From Gemmatimonadota bacterium (lineage in GTDB: Bacteria > Gemmatimonadota > Gemmatimonadetes > Gemmatimonadales > Gemmatimonadaceae): a stretch of 48,896 bases of DNA. The DNA lies in the NCBI GenBank assembly GCA_025359135.1, contig JANYHJ010000087.1:1-48896 (forward strand), in the 5' to 3' direction. The notes beneath the pieces are model-generated. The model had not been told where the DNA came from and searched no databases. It saw only the letters and a list, made by a program, of their open reading frames with translations. This document shows positions 8,136 through 17,017 of this stretch, piece by piece; position 1 is the stretch's first letter; every line of letters starts with the position of its first letter. Position numbers and translations under genes: made by a program.

Positions 8136-9359
8136 CTACGCTGGTGTCACAGCCGCCAAACGCGCAATACCAAATGCCTCAACGCTCGCCGTCGCGCCGG
8201 CCACGAGGGCGCTCACGTGGCGTCCCACCGCGGGACCCAGCTTGTAGCCGTGACCCGATCCGCCGCCGGCAATCCAGACGTTCGCGGCCTGCGGATGACG
8301 ATCGAGAATCAGGTGCCCATCAGGCGAATTCTCGTACACGCAGGTACGTGACTCCGACACCGGTGCAGCCACGAGCCCCGGAATCCGCTCGGCGAGCTCC
8401 GCCTTGGCCCACGCCATCGCGCGCGACGACGGCGCGCGACTCGCGCGCGTCGGATCGATCTTCGGGCCTCTCACGTCGTCGCCCACCTTCATGCCGCGTC
8501 CGTCGTTGCCGGGAATACCGAAGCTCACGCCGTCCTGCCCCGCATGCAGCCACACGGGACATGAACCTGACTCATACCGCGCATCCCCCGCCGGAGTTCC
8601 GAAGTAGAACACCTCCTGGCGCGTCGGCAGTACGCCGGACCCGATCACCTTGGGAAACAGACGTCCCAACCACGGCCCGCACGCGAACACGAACCGGTCC
8701 GCGTCGATGCGCCCGCCATCGTTGGTGATCAGCGAACCCATCGCGTCGCGCGCGATGCGCCCCGGCTTCACCTCGGCCTGCAGCAGCGTGCCGCCTTCCC
8801 TGATGAACTGCGACGCCACCACTTGGCAGCCGAGCCGCGCGCGCAGGAACCCCGCGCCCGGTTCGAAGAACGCCGATCGCACGCCGCGCAGCGCAAACTG
8901 CGGAAAGCGCAACGCCGTGTCCTCGAGCGTCAGCTCCTCCAGCGGAATCCCCTCGGCGGCCATCACCGGCAGTGCCATCCGCATGTACGAATCATCGGCC
9001 ACCGAATAAAGCCAGAGGGCGCCGGTGATCGTCATCAACGCGCGACCGGTGAGCGCCTCGAGTGCGCGCCAATCCGCGTACGCCTGCACCGTCCACTGCG
9101 TGTAGCGCACGCTCGGCCCATAGCTCGCGCGGATCACACGGGTCTCGTCGCCGCTCGACGATCGGGCATGGCCGGGACCCCACGCATCGACGAGCGTCAC
9201 CTGCGCACCGGCACGCTGCAATTGCAGCGCGGTCCATCCGCCGAACGCCCCCGCGCCCACGACGGTCACGCGCGCACCGCGCAGCGCATCGCTCGCGAGT
9301 GTGGGCGGCCGCATGTCGCCCGAGCCTTCGGGCACGCCAGCGTGCTCGAAGGCGCTCAT
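8136..9359 (-). CDS. Sarcosine-oxidase-like FAD-dependent amine oxidoreductase (DAO family)
   Basis: The protein has 407 residues. The dinucleotide-binding glycine motif GAGAFG sits at 35-40, followed by VTLVDAWGPGHARSSSGDE (His64 region) as in monomeric sarcosine and N-methyltryptophan oxidases. Cys340 in the RTCVYENSPDG context aligns with the cysteine that binds FAD covalently in monomeric sarcosine oxidase. The closing block WIAGGGSGHGYKLGPAVG is the usual FAD site. The substrate is probably an N-methyl or secondary amine; it cannot be named from sequence. I prefer the ATG at 9359, which follows the RNase D stop by 7 bases. A longer frame up to 9440 only overlaps RNase D. Confidence 0.85.
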   Translation of the reverse strand: MSAFEHAGVPEGSGDMRPPTLASDALRGARVTVVGAGAFGGWTALQLQRAGAQVTLVDAWGPGHARSSSGDETRVIRASYGPSVRYTQWTVQAYADWRALEALTGRALMTITGALWLYSVADDSYMRMALPVMAAEGIPLEELTLEDTALRFPQFALRGVRSAFFEPGAGFLRARLGCQVVASQFIREGGTLLQAEVKPGRIARDAMGSLITNDGGRIDADRFVFACGPWLGRLFPKVIGSGVLPTRQEVFYFGTPAGDARYESGSCPVWLHAGQDGVSFGIPGNDGRGMKVGDDVRGPKIDPTRASRAPSSRAMAWAKAELAERIPGLVAAPVSESRTCVYENSPDGHLILDRHPQAANVWIAGGGSGHGYKLGPAVGRHVSALVAGATASVEAFGIARLAAVTPA

Positions 9360-9366
9360 TGGCTGC

Positions 9367-10578
9367 TCAGGGCTCGCGGTATGGTGAATCGTCGGGCTTC
9401 GCACCGTTGCCGCCCTTGGGCGGACGCACGGCAAAGCCATCGAGCGCCTTCACGAACTGCGCGCCCATTTCGTCCGCCTGCCAGCGGCGCAGCTCCTTGA
9501 CTTCCGCCAACTCCTCGGTCGAGCGCGGCACCCGGCGCGCCACCGCTTCCAGCCGATCACGCGCGCACAGCACGCCCGGATCAAGTTCGAGCCGCTTGGC
9601 CGTCTCGTCGCGCACGGTCTTGAGCGCGCTCACCTTCGAATCGAAGTCGGGATCCTTGTCCCACTTGGCCGACTTGGGAAAGCGCGGCAAGTCCGCCTCC
9701 GGCACCGCGTCGCCCGTGGCAATCGCGCCGAGGATCTCGCCGTGCTGCCGCTCGAGCATGCCGCGCGGCATCCCCTTGATCGCGGCGAGTTGCTCCTTGG
9801 CCGTCGCACCCGAGCGCGCCGTCTCGAAGAGCACCTCGTTGGCCATCACGCGGAAGGTCGAGCGATCGAGCTGGCTCGCCACCGAGTCGCGCCACGCCAC
9901 GAGCTCCTTGAGCCGGGCGAGTTCGCGGCGCGTGAGGTCGCGCGCGCCCTTCATGCGCAAGAAGCTCGTGCCGGGATCCTCGGGCTCCCAGCGCGTGCCT
10001 TCGAGCCGAGCGAACTCTTCCGCCGCCCACGCCCACCGCCCCCTCCGCTCGAGCTCGTTGCGCAGCAGGTCGCGCAGTTCCAGCAGGTGGCGCGTGTCCT
10101 GGGCGGCGTAGTCCAGCATGTCGGCCGTGAGGGGGCGCATGCTCCAGTCGGCGCGCTGGTGCTTCTTGTCGAGCTTGAGGCCGAAGTACTTCTCGAGCAG
10201 CGCCGCGAGCCCGAAGGCCGGAATGCCCAGCAGCTGTGCCGCAATCCGCGTGTCGAAGATGTTCGTGATGCGCCACCCGTAGTCCTGGTGCAGCAGGCGC
10301 AGGTCGTAGTCGGCATCGTGGAACACGACCTCGACCTTCGGGTCCTCGAGCATCGTGCCGAGCCTGGCCGGCGTACCGATCGGCAGCGGGTCGATGATCG
10401 CGCTGCGCTCGTCCGTGGTCAGCTGCAGCAGGTAGATGCGATCGACGAACTTGTGAAAGCTCGCCCCTTCCGTGTCGAGCGCGATGGCCTTGGTGCCGGC
10501 CACGGACTCGAGAAAGACGTCGACGTCCTGCGCAGTGTCGAGATAGTCGAGCGGGTGGGCGTGCGGGGGTGGGTTCAC
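9367..10578 (-). CDS. rnd: Ribonuclease D
   Basis: The protein has 403 residues from a GTG at 10578. The DEDDy 3'-5' exonuclease site is complete: Asp35 and Glu37 (ALDTEG), Asp92 (FHDADYDL), Tyr157 and Asp161 (DYAAQDT). HRDC-type helical domains follow (e.g. VAWRDSVASQLDRSTFRVMA). RNase D trims the 3' ends of tRNAs and other stable RNAs. The frame stays open to 10914, but that would cover the start of the divergent hydrolase gene, so the short start fits better. It sits upstream of the flavoprotein gene in a likely operon. Confidence 0.9.
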   Translation of the reverse strand: MNPPPHAHPLDYLDTAQDVDVFLESVAGTKAIALDTEGASFHKFVDRIYLLQLTTDERSAIIDPLPIGTPARLGTMLEDPKVEVVFHDADYDLRLLHQDYGWRITNIFDTRIAAQLLGIPAFGLAALLEKYFGLKLDKKHQRADWSMRPLTADMLDYAAQDTRHLLELRDLLRNELERRGRWAWAAEEFARLEGTRWEPEDPGTSFLRMKGARDLTRRELARLKELVAWRDSVASQLDRSTFRVMANEVLFETARSGATAKEQLAAIKGMPRGMLERQHGEILGAIATGDAVPEADLPRFPKSAKWDKDPDFDSKVSALKTVRDETAKRLELDPGVLCARDRLEAVARRVPRSTEELAEVKELRRWQADEMGAQFVKALDGFAVRPPKGGNGAKPDDSPYREP

Positions 10579-10642
10579 GACCGAGAATCTATCTCCGGGC
10601 CGACGGATCGCTTCCCCCTCAGGGAGGGGTACATTCCCGTCA

Positions 10643-11425
10643 ATGGACTCCCATCCCGTGATCCTCGGCCATGACGACACCGGGCGCGGAACCCCGGTGC
10701 TCTTCCTCCACGGCTTCCCCCACGACCGGGGGTTCTGGTCGCCTGCAGTCCGCATGCTGAAGGAGCGGGTCCGCTGTGTCGTTCCGGACCTTCCCGGGTT
10801 TGGATCGTCTCCTCTCTCCGACGAGCAGCCCACGCTCGACTCCATCGTCGAAGAGCTCGTGGCGCTGCTCGACCACTCCCGAATCGAAAAGGCCGTGGTC
10901 TGCGGCTTGAGCATGGGGGGCTACGTGGCGCTCGCGCTCTGGCGACTCCACCCGGAGCGGGTGCGCGCCCTCATCCTCTGCGACACGCGCTCCACGGCCG
11001 ATGGCCCCGAGGCCCGCGCGAAGCGCGACGCTCTCATCGAGCGGACGCTGGCCGAGGGACCGCATGTGGTGGCCGACCTGCAGCTCCCCGTCACGGTGGG
11101 AAAGACCACGCGCGAACGTTCGCCCAACACCGTGGAGGGGGTGCGCAACCTCATCGAGCGACAGTCGGTGGCGGGCATCGTGGCCGGCCTCCGACTGCTG
11201 CGCGATCGGCCCGACCAGACCGAGGTGCTCGGCACCATTGCCGTACCCACCCTCGTGCTGTGCGGCGCGGAAGACCTGGTCACGACGCCCGACGAGATGG
11301 AGCAGATGGCGGCGAAGATTCCGGGAGCGCTCTACAGCTGCGTTCCGATCACGGGACATCTGGTGCCGTTCGAGCAGCCGGGGGTGTTCGTGGCGGGCGT
11401 GTCGACGTTTCTTGCACAGCTCTGA
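10643..11425 (+). CDS. Alpha/beta-fold hydrolase
   Basis: The protein has 260 residues. The oxyanion motif is HGFPHD (23-28), the nucleophile elbow is GLSMGG with Ser90, the acid is Asp211 (GAEDLVT) and the catalytic His239 lies in ITGHLVPFEQP. This layout matches 3-oxoadipate enol-lactonase, haloperoxidase and esterase-type members; the substrate cannot be assigned. It is cytoplasmic, with no signal peptide. A TACATT hexamer (10630-10635) lies seven bases before the ATG, suggesting a leaderless message. It is divergent from RNase D with 64 bases between starts. Confidence 0.87.
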   Translation: MDSHPVILGHDDTGRGTPVLFLHGFPHDRGFWSPAVRMLKERVRCVVPDLPGFGSSPLSDEQPTLDSIVEELVALLDHSRIEKAVVCGLSMGGYVALALWRLHPERVRALILCDTRSTADGPEARAKRDALIERTLAEGPHVVADLQLPVTVGKTTRERSPNTVEGVRNLIERQSVAGIVAGLRLLRDRPDQTEVLGTIAVPTLVLCGAEDLVTTPDEMEQMAAKIPGALYSCVPITGHLVPFEQPGVFVAGVSTFLAQL

Positions 11426-11450
11426 GCGCGAGATCGTCGCCTGCGCGACT

Positions 11451-12671
11451 CTACGGGAATACGGCTATGCCGCCGATCGCGAATGGAAACATTGTCCGGT
11501 CCTGCTGAATCGACCAGTCGGACAGTCGCAGTACGAGTACCCGTCCCTGTGGTTCGTTCGGAACACCGGTGCCGAACCGCGAGCCGTCCCCCGTGACCAC
11601 GTAGAGCAGGGTGCCGTCTCCGGAAACCGTCAGCGCATTGGTGCTGACGGGACTCTGCGCCTGTGGTGGAATCGGGATGTCCGCTAACCGGCCGAGCGCC
11701 GACGAGTAACGCACGAGTCGGCTCCCCAGCGGCTGCCCGTTGTCGTTCATGACGATGGATCCGTCGACCGGCAGCAGGACTGGGTTGCCAGAGGCCGCCA
11801 ACGACACCCCAGCTGTGGCAGTCATGGACGCACAGTCTACTACGAGAAGTCGACCGTTGATCTCCGCGAAGAACCGGCTGCCGACCGCGTCGAACAGCAG
11901 CTTCCCGGATGTCGACGTGAGGTGTGGAACCGGACCGACGTAGGCGCGCCGCACGACTCGCGTGAGTCCTGCGTCCAGGAAAGCGGCCCACGCCGAGTCC
12001 GGCACGGAGCCAACGCCCAACACGCCCGAACTTCCCGTGGTATCGACGACCAGCACGGCTACTGGCGCGCTGTCGGCTGCGCCGCATCGTCCGGACGCGG
12101 CAGCGTAGACCACCTGTCGGCCTCCCACTCTCAGAACAGCCTCGACGCGCCGCGAAGTGAGTGACACCTTCGCGAGTGCCATATCACGGATACCCGTTGC
12201 GTACGTGCCAAGGAATAGCGTGGCGCCGGTCGAGTCGACGAAGCCGATCGTGCCAGACGCTCCCAAGACAGCGGCGGTGGCCGAGTCAGGAGCGTTGTTG
12301 AAGTCGACCGTGCTGGTTGCTCCGAGCGAGCGCCGACCGATCGATCGGACGCCCACCAACTTCCCCGACTGGATGCGCCACATCCAGAGCGCATCCGGCT
12401 GGTGCTGCTCCAGCATCAGATACCACCCCTCGCCCACGGGAGAGGACCCACTTCGGATGGCGCGTGCCGTGGACGATTGGAGTCCCACGGCATGCGTTTC
12501 TCCCTCTTCCGGCGAAGTGGCCCCGTAGGCGAGGGCCACGACGTCGGCTGGCTCGCCGGAGTCGGATGGGTCGGTAGAAAAGATGCATGACCCGAGCGCA
12601 ATTGCTCCAGCGAGCGCCACGACTCGCTGGAGATGGCACACCGCAGCGCTTGCCCACTCGACCGCTCGCAC
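11451..12671 (-). CDS. Lipoprotein, probable beta-propeller, unknown function
   Basis: The protein has 406 residues from a GTG start. The N-terminus is hydrophobic and ends in a lipobox-like IALGSC with Cys29. The remainder is made of repeated short beta-rich blocks (VSGDGTLLYVVTGDGSRFGTG, RLVRYSSALGRLADIPIP) that suggest a six- or seven-bladed propeller, as in secreted WD40/YVTN-like proteins. I recognise no named family. It lies 35 bases downstream of the subtilase lipoprotein on the same strand, so both may be exported together and act on the same surface target. Confidence 0.65.
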   Translation of the reverse strand: MRAVEWASAAVCHLQRVVALAGAIALGSCIFSTDPSDSGEPADVVALAYGATSPEEGETHAVGLQSSTARAIRSGSSPVGEGWYLMLEQHQPDALWMWRIQSGKLVGVRSIGRRSLGATSTVDFNNAPDSATAAVLGASGTIGFVDSTGATLFLGTYATGIRDMALAKVSLTSRRVEAVLRVGGRQVVYAAASGRCGAADSAPVAVLVVDTTGSSGVLGVGSVPDSAWAAFLDAGLTRVVRRAYVGPVPHLTSTSGKLLFDAVGSRFFAEINGRLLVVDCASMTATAGVSLAASGNPVLLPVDGSIVMNDNGQPLGSRLVRYSSALGRLADIPIPPQAQSPVSTNALTVSGDGTLLYVVTGDGSRFGTGVPNEPQGRVLVLRLSDWSIQQDRTMFPFAIGGIAVFP

Positions 12672-12706
12672 AGGATGCCGACCTTACTCGTGACAGGCAC
12701 GAGCGC

Positions 12707-14743
12707 TCAGGTACACGCGAACCAACTAGGCGCCGTCATGCTTACGTTGATCGTGATTGTAGCTACCCCGATCATGCCCATCTGGTCGGTAACACGGAGC
12801 TGAAGCGTGAAGCTGGAAGACCCGGTGGTCCATTCAAAGAGCGGATCTGTGCTCCTCGGGACGCCGTTCACTCGCCATTCGTACGCGTACGGCTGAACCC
12901 CGTTGACTACGGCGCCGGACCAGCTGCAGATCTGGTTTGGCCGAACTGGGTTTGGCCCCAAAATGGACGCGATTGGCGATGGCCAACTTGCACTCAAAGC
13001 CCGACCTGCGTTCAGCTTACCAGCTCCGAAGGTGCTGGACGCTCCCCACGCATCCGATGTCGCAGCAATTCTTGTACGTACTTCTACCTCGTTGAGCTGT
13101 GGCCAGCGCGCAAGAAGCAACGCTGCCACGCCCGAAGCCAACGGAACTGCCGCTGACGTTCCTCCGAACGTATTCGTGTAGCCGGCTCCGCCGTCCTGAC
13201 ATCCACCGTACGTCAAGCTCGTGGTGACGACACCATCGCTGGTCAAAGTGGAGCCGCAGGGGAGCAGGTCTCCGCTGCTGGGCCCGGAAACATCAATCTC
13301 CAAGCCCTGATTTGAATAGTTGGAGACCATGCCATAGCGGTTCATTGCTGTAACACCCAAGACATAGTTGAGCCGCCCTGGCCACGGGACCTGCGCCATG
13401 ATTGGCGGACTGCCGCTCCGGTTCGACTGGTTACCTGTGCTGAACACCACGACCGATCCCTTCCCCGCTCGACCGTTCGCGCGCGCGCGCTGGATGGCAC
13501 TGGTTACGAAGTTGTTCCCGGGATAGCTCGGCGATGTGGCCCCCCAACTGTTGTTGAGGACATCCGCGGCTCCAACCTGCCAAGCCCAGTCGATGGCCGC
13601 GCCCATCTGCTCGTCGGATGGAAAGGAGTCGACCTGCTGCGCGAGCCATCTGCGCCACAATCGCACGGGAATGAGAGTTGCGCCCGGAGCGACGCCCGCT
13701 ATGCCGATTCCGTTCGATGCCGACGCACCGAGGATTCCTGCCACGTTCGTTCCGTGGTCATTTTGCGTCGCTGGGTGCCATGCGCAGTCGGATCTGAAAT
13801 CCGAGAAAACGACGGTGCAGCTGTTGTTCGACCAGACGTCGTACCCCTGAAGCACGCGCCCTCCGAAGTCAGGATGGTCCTGTTGGACTCCTGCATCAAT
13901 CACCGCGACGCGAACACCGCTCCCGGTGCTGATGGCGCGAGCGGGCTCGATGTTGATGTCGACCGCCACGCCATTGTTCGGGAAGAGGTACGAATTCAAC
14001 ATCTGGAACTGAAGTCCGTAGAATGGATCATTGGGAGTTGAGGCGGTCATGCCGCCTTGCAGATCTACGGCTGCCCACTCAACCAGTGCGCTCTTCTCGA
14101 GCACCGAGGTGTACGCCACCGGGTCATTCCAAGCGACGTGCGGAAGCGCGAAGGTCCACCAATAGCGTGCAGAGTCCGGCCGTGCTGGTCTCAGCACACT
14201 CAGCCCTGTGACCTTCGCGTAGTCAAGAATCTCACGATGGCTCACGGAGGCTTTGAATTGCACGCCCATGCTGTTTCGAGGCGTGAGTTCAGCCCTGCCA
14301 TCGGTCGTCTTGTAGGCGTAGGACGCAAACTCGACACCCTTCAATGTCTTGAGCTGGTCCAGCATCACGGTGTCCGAACTTGTCTGCCCTTCAGTCAAGC
14401 GCAGTTCTCGCAGGCCAACGCCGGGGCTAGACACTCGCGCAATCACTCGGCCGTTCCGCATCAGCACCGTCATCAGACCATCGAGCGCAGACGCCTCACT
14501 GGTCTCAACAATCAACCGTGAGCGATCACGAAGCAAGCGCGCCGGAGTTCCATCCACTTTGAAGTCAGTCCATTCCAGCGCTGCCTGAGCAAGCCCTTTG
14601 GGTGCCATGCTGTTGGCCGCCGTCGGTTCCCGCTGCTCCTGGCAGGCCACGAGTGCTGAGAAGATCACGATGGTCGCTGTGACTCTCCGAATTTGTCGCG
14701 CTATCTCGACCTCTCGCGAGAATGAGTGCAAACACAACGGCAT
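12707..14743 (-). CDS. Subtilisin-family (S8) serine protease lipoprotein
   Basis: The protein has 678 residues from the ATG at 14743, which places a signal peptide before a lipobox FSALVAC with Cys34. A pro-region of about 200 residues follows. The S8 triad is complete: Asp283 (AVIDAG), His330 (NDHGTNVAGI) and Ser530 (GGTSAAVPLASG), with the oxyanion Asn438 (STGN). The last ~75 residues form an Ig/PKD-like beta domain with PYAYEWRVNG and SFTLQLRVTD. It would be anchored to a membrane facing the periplasm or outside. A longer frame to 14866 adds residues without a signal. The sequence is less GC-rich than the neighbours, hinting at acquisition. Confidence 0.88.
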   Translation of the reverse strand: MPLCLHSFSREVEIARQIRRVTATIVIFSALVACQEQREPTAANSMAPKGLAQAALEWTDFKVDGTPARLLRDRSRLIVETSEASALDGLMTVLMRNGRVIARVSSPGVGLRELRLTEGQTSSDTVMLDQLKTLKGVEFASYAYKTTDGRAELTPRNSMGVQFKASVSHREILDYAKVTGLSVLRPARPDSARYWWTFALPHVAWNDPVAYTSVLEKSALVEWAAVDLQGGMTASTPNDPFYGLQFQMLNSYLFPNNGVAVDINIEPARAISTGSGVRVAVIDAGVQQDHPDFGGRVLQGYDVWSNNSCTVVFSDFRSDCAWHPATQNDHGTNVAGILGASASNGIGIAGVAPGATLIPVRLWRRWLAQQVDSFPSDEQMGAAIDWAWQVGAADVLNNSWGATSPSYPGNNFVTSAIQRARANGRAGKGSVVVFSTGNQSNRSGSPPIMAQVPWPGRLNYVLGVTAMNRYGMVSNYSNQGLEIDVSGPSSGDLLPCGSTLTSDGVVTTSLTYGGCQDGGAGYTNTFGGTSAAVPLASGVAALLLARWPQLNEVEVRTRIAATSDAWGASSTFGAGKLNAGRALSASWPSPIASILGPNPVRPNQICSWSGAVVNGVQPYAYEWRVNGVPRSTDPLFEWTTGSSSFTLQLRVTDQMGMIGVATITINVSMTAPSWFACT

Positions 14744-15117
14744 CCGTCGCCCGTCCTGCTGGGGGCGGCAAGTGCTGTAATCGTCGTCAGCACCGCGTGT
14801 CGTGGATACCGCTCGACGGGGGGGGTACAGTGCTTGATCATGGAGCCTCCACGCGGCACGAGCCACTCACGTGCCTTCCAGCGGAGTTCTGTCAGTCGGT
14901 CAGCATCATCGCATCGTCGCGATAGGTGCCGGTTAGACTCAAGACTGACAGCGCGAGAACAGTTGGGCGCTCGTATATCAGGCGGTAAGGCCAGGTTGCC
15001 AGACTGTCAAGCCTTCACGGACCGCGACCGATCCATTCATCACACCAGCGCGGTACGTGCGTTGCGGAACAAGCGCCTGCGGTGGCGCGTCATGAAGTCA
15101 AACCCGACTGCCGCGTA
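14744..15117. other. Gene-free stretch upstream of the subtilase operon
   Basis: These 374 bases hold the 5' region of the subtilase operon and no convincing gene. A short minus-strand reading around 14905-15000 (containing YRLIYERP and YRDD) faintly recalls ParE/RelE toxins but has stops close by, so it is at best a relic. Confidence 0.4.
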
Positions 15118-15480
15118 AGAGCATCACCGCGAGCGCCACAGAAGCCACCCCGCTTACCCCACGTGCATGATCGTGACGAGCGCGCGTACCGCGGGCTGCG
15201 GGAACTACTGTACGAGGCGCGACGCCATTTGCCCGCCACTCGCAGCGGAGAGCCCCCGCACCAAGACCAGGGTGCAGTTCCAAGCCGGCGAGTACGGAAG
15301 TCGCGATCGCCACACCATTAAAGCAGAGCGCCGCCCAGTTCTTGAGCCCGTTCATGTGGTGGAAGCTCGAGAGCCCCATGAAGCCAAGGATGCCGAGCAT
15401 GAGGATGCCCGCGCCGGCGCCGAAGTTGCCGCGGTAGATCGCGATGAGGACTGCACGACTAGGAACTCGGAGGTCGGCGA
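15118..15480 (-). pseudogene. Decayed TauE/SafE-family exporter, C-terminal part
   Basis: Reading the minus strand from about 15480, an open frame encodes YRGNFGAGAGILMLG, then GFMGLSSFHHMNGLKN and a hydrophobic ALCFNGVAIATSV. This is the signature of the second half of TauE/SafE (DUF81) membrane permeases, which export sulfite, sulfoacetate or related anions. After about 15280 the similarity moves to another frame (SGGQMASRLV, then a stop, then FPQPAVRALVT), so at least one frameshift and two stops interrupt it. The N-terminal half was not found upstream. It is a dead fragment rather than a short gene. Confidence 0.6.
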
Positions 15481-15617
15481 CTGCGAGCCTCGTGATTGTG
15501 CTGTCGGCGCAGCGACGTTCGCCCGCCCGCGGCGTGCGAGAATTCGCCAGCGCCTCCGTTCGAGCGCCACCTCCCTAGCTGCGGCCAGATGGTCTAGTAT
15601 GATGTGGGCACATGGTA

Positions 15618-15651
15618 TTGTATACGGCGGTCATTTAGTATAGTATGATGC
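15618..15651 (+). promoter_or_regulatory. Candidate promoter of the DUF4143 ATPase gene
   Basis: TTGTAT (15618-15623) and TATAGT (15639-15644) are separated by 15 bases; TAGTAT at 15641-15646 gives a 17-base spacer. The -10 box lies seven bases before the ATG, so the transcript would be leaderless. The decamer TAGTATGATG occurs twice (15595-15604 and 15641-15650) and may be an operator. Confidence 0.4.
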
Positions 15652-16941
15652 ATGCCAGTTCGCCGCCCCCAGCCCTACGGCGCCCGCATCGTTGATTCGG
15701 AGCTCGACGAACTACTGGCCGAGCTGCCGGCGCTTGCGCTCGAGGGTCCGAAGGGCGTGGGCAAGACAGCCACGGCGAAACGTCGTGCCACCACGGTGTT
15801 TCAACTCGACGACCCCGCCGACCGCGAGCTCGTCAACGCGGACCCTCGCGTGACGATCGAGGCACCGCCGCCCGTGCTGATCGACGAATGGCAACGAGTC
15901 CCTGCCGTCTGGGATGCCGTCCGTCGATCCGTGGATGCGGATCCGACGCCCAACCGGATCCTGCTCACCGGCTCCGCGGCGCCGGCGGCGCCTCCCACGC
16001 ATTCCGGCGCCGGAAGGATCGTCTCGCTCCGCATGCTCCCCCTGTCTCTGGCCGAGCGACGGATGTCGCGGCCCACCGTCAGCCTCGCGCGGCTGCTGAC
16101 TGGCCGCGCCGATCGCGTGAAGGGAAGCACCGGTGTCGGCCTGCGAGACTACGTGCGCGAACTCGTGCGGTCCGGCTTTCCAGGCATCCGGCACTTGTCC
16201 CCACGAGCTCGTCGCGCCCAGCTCGATGGCTACCTGTCCCGCATCGTGGATCGCGACTTTGCCGAGAACGGCTATACCGTGCGCCGTCCAGAAGCGCTGC
16301 GACGTTGGCTTACCGCCTACGCGGCAGCAACCGCAACGACCACGTCGATGGACAAGATTCGACGCGCCGCCACCTATGGGGAGGACACCGCGCCGACCAG
16401 ACCGACCACCGTCGGCTATCACGAGGTGCTGCAACGTCTCTGGATCGTGGACGATGTGCCCGGATGGCACCCCTCTCGAAGTCCACTGACGCGCCTGACC
16501 CAATTGCCGAAGCATCACCTCGCCGACCCGGCACTGGCGGCGCGCCTCCTCGGTGTTGACGAGAGCGCCCTCCTGCACGAGACGGCGGAGACACGTGACG
16601 GCCTCCGCGATGGCCCCCTGCTCGGCGCCCTCTTCGAGTCGCTGGTCACGCAATCCATGCGCGTCTACGCGCAGGGCGCCGAAGCGCGCGTGCTGCACCT
16701 GCGCACGCGCGACGGACGGCGAGAGGTGGACCTGATCGTCGAACGGGCAGACCATCGCGTGCTCGCCATCGAAGTCAAGCTCTCCTCAACCGTGAACGAT
16801 CGCGACGTGCTGACGCTGCACTGGCTCCGTGAGCAGATCGGCGATGACATGTTGGATGCGATCGTCGTGACGACGGGGCCGCATGCGTACCGACGCGCGG
16901 ATGGCATTGCGGTGGTGCCAGCAGCGCTGCTGGGGCCGTGA
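15652..16941 (+). CDS. AAA ATPase with DUF4143 domain
   Basis: The protein has 429 residues. The Walker A motif is GPKGVGKT (32-39) and the Walker B is VLIDEW (Asp78, Glu79). The C-terminal part contains the DUF4143 block with GALFESLVTQSM and a PD-(D/E)xK-like core (REVDLIVERADHRVLAIEVK), which resembles a restriction-endonuclease fold. These stand-alone ATPases (AAA_14 plus DUF4143) are common, patchily distributed and of unproven function; links to mobile elements or defence have been proposed. Its neighbours are a dead exporter upstream and a convergent hydrolase operon downstream, so it seems a lone acquired gene. Confidence 0.88.
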   Translation: MPVRRPQPYGARIVDSELDELLAELPALALEGPKGVGKTATAKRRATTVFQLDDPADRELVNADPRVTIEAPPPVLIDEWQRVPAVWDAVRRSVDADPTPNRILLTGSAAPAAPPTHSGAGRIVSLRMLPLSLAERRMSRPTVSLARLLTGRADRVKGSTGVGLRDYVRELVRSGFPGIRHLSPRARRAQLDGYLSRIVDRDFAENGYTVRRPEALRRWLTAYAAATATTTSMDKIRRAATYGEDTAPTRPTTVGYHEVLQRLWIVDDVPGWHPSRSPLTRLTQLPKHHLADPALAARLLGVDESALLHETAETRDGLRDGPLLGALFESLVTQSMRVYAQGAEARVLHLRTRDGRREVDLIVERADHRVLAIEVKLSSTVNDRDVLTLHWLREQIGDDMLDAIVVTTGPHAYRRADGIAVVPAALLGP

Positions 16942-16979
16942 ATGTTCTGCGGCGGCGCGCACGCTTAATTGGTCGTGGC

Positions 16980-17007
16980 GGTCGCGGCGCGATCCAACAC
17001 CGCGACC
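16980..17007. terminator. Hairpin between converging genes
   Basis: A perfect 8-bp stem, GGTCGCGG (16980-16987) with CCGCGACC (17000-17007), closes a 12-base loop between the DUF4143 gene and the converging ADP-ribosylglycohydrolase. There is no U-tract on either strand, so termination efficiency is uncertain. Confidence 0.5.
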
Positions 17008-17017
17008 CGCTGAACCC

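Noticed and set aside
7179-8351. 390-codon plus-strand frame across 7.2-8.4 kb
   Set aside because: It crosses two genes on the opposite strand and the end of the nucleotidyltransferase gene in another frame, with His/Arg-rich shadow composition.
9440-10914. N-terminal extensions of the flavoprotein and RNase D frames
   Set aside because: The flavoprotein extension overlaps RNase D and the RNase D extension overlaps the divergent hydrolase gene. Neither adds domain similarity.
14900-15010. ParE/RelE-like toxin fragment on the minus strand
   Set aside because: Only about 30 residues look similar, with stops on both sides. The evidence is too thin to annotate.
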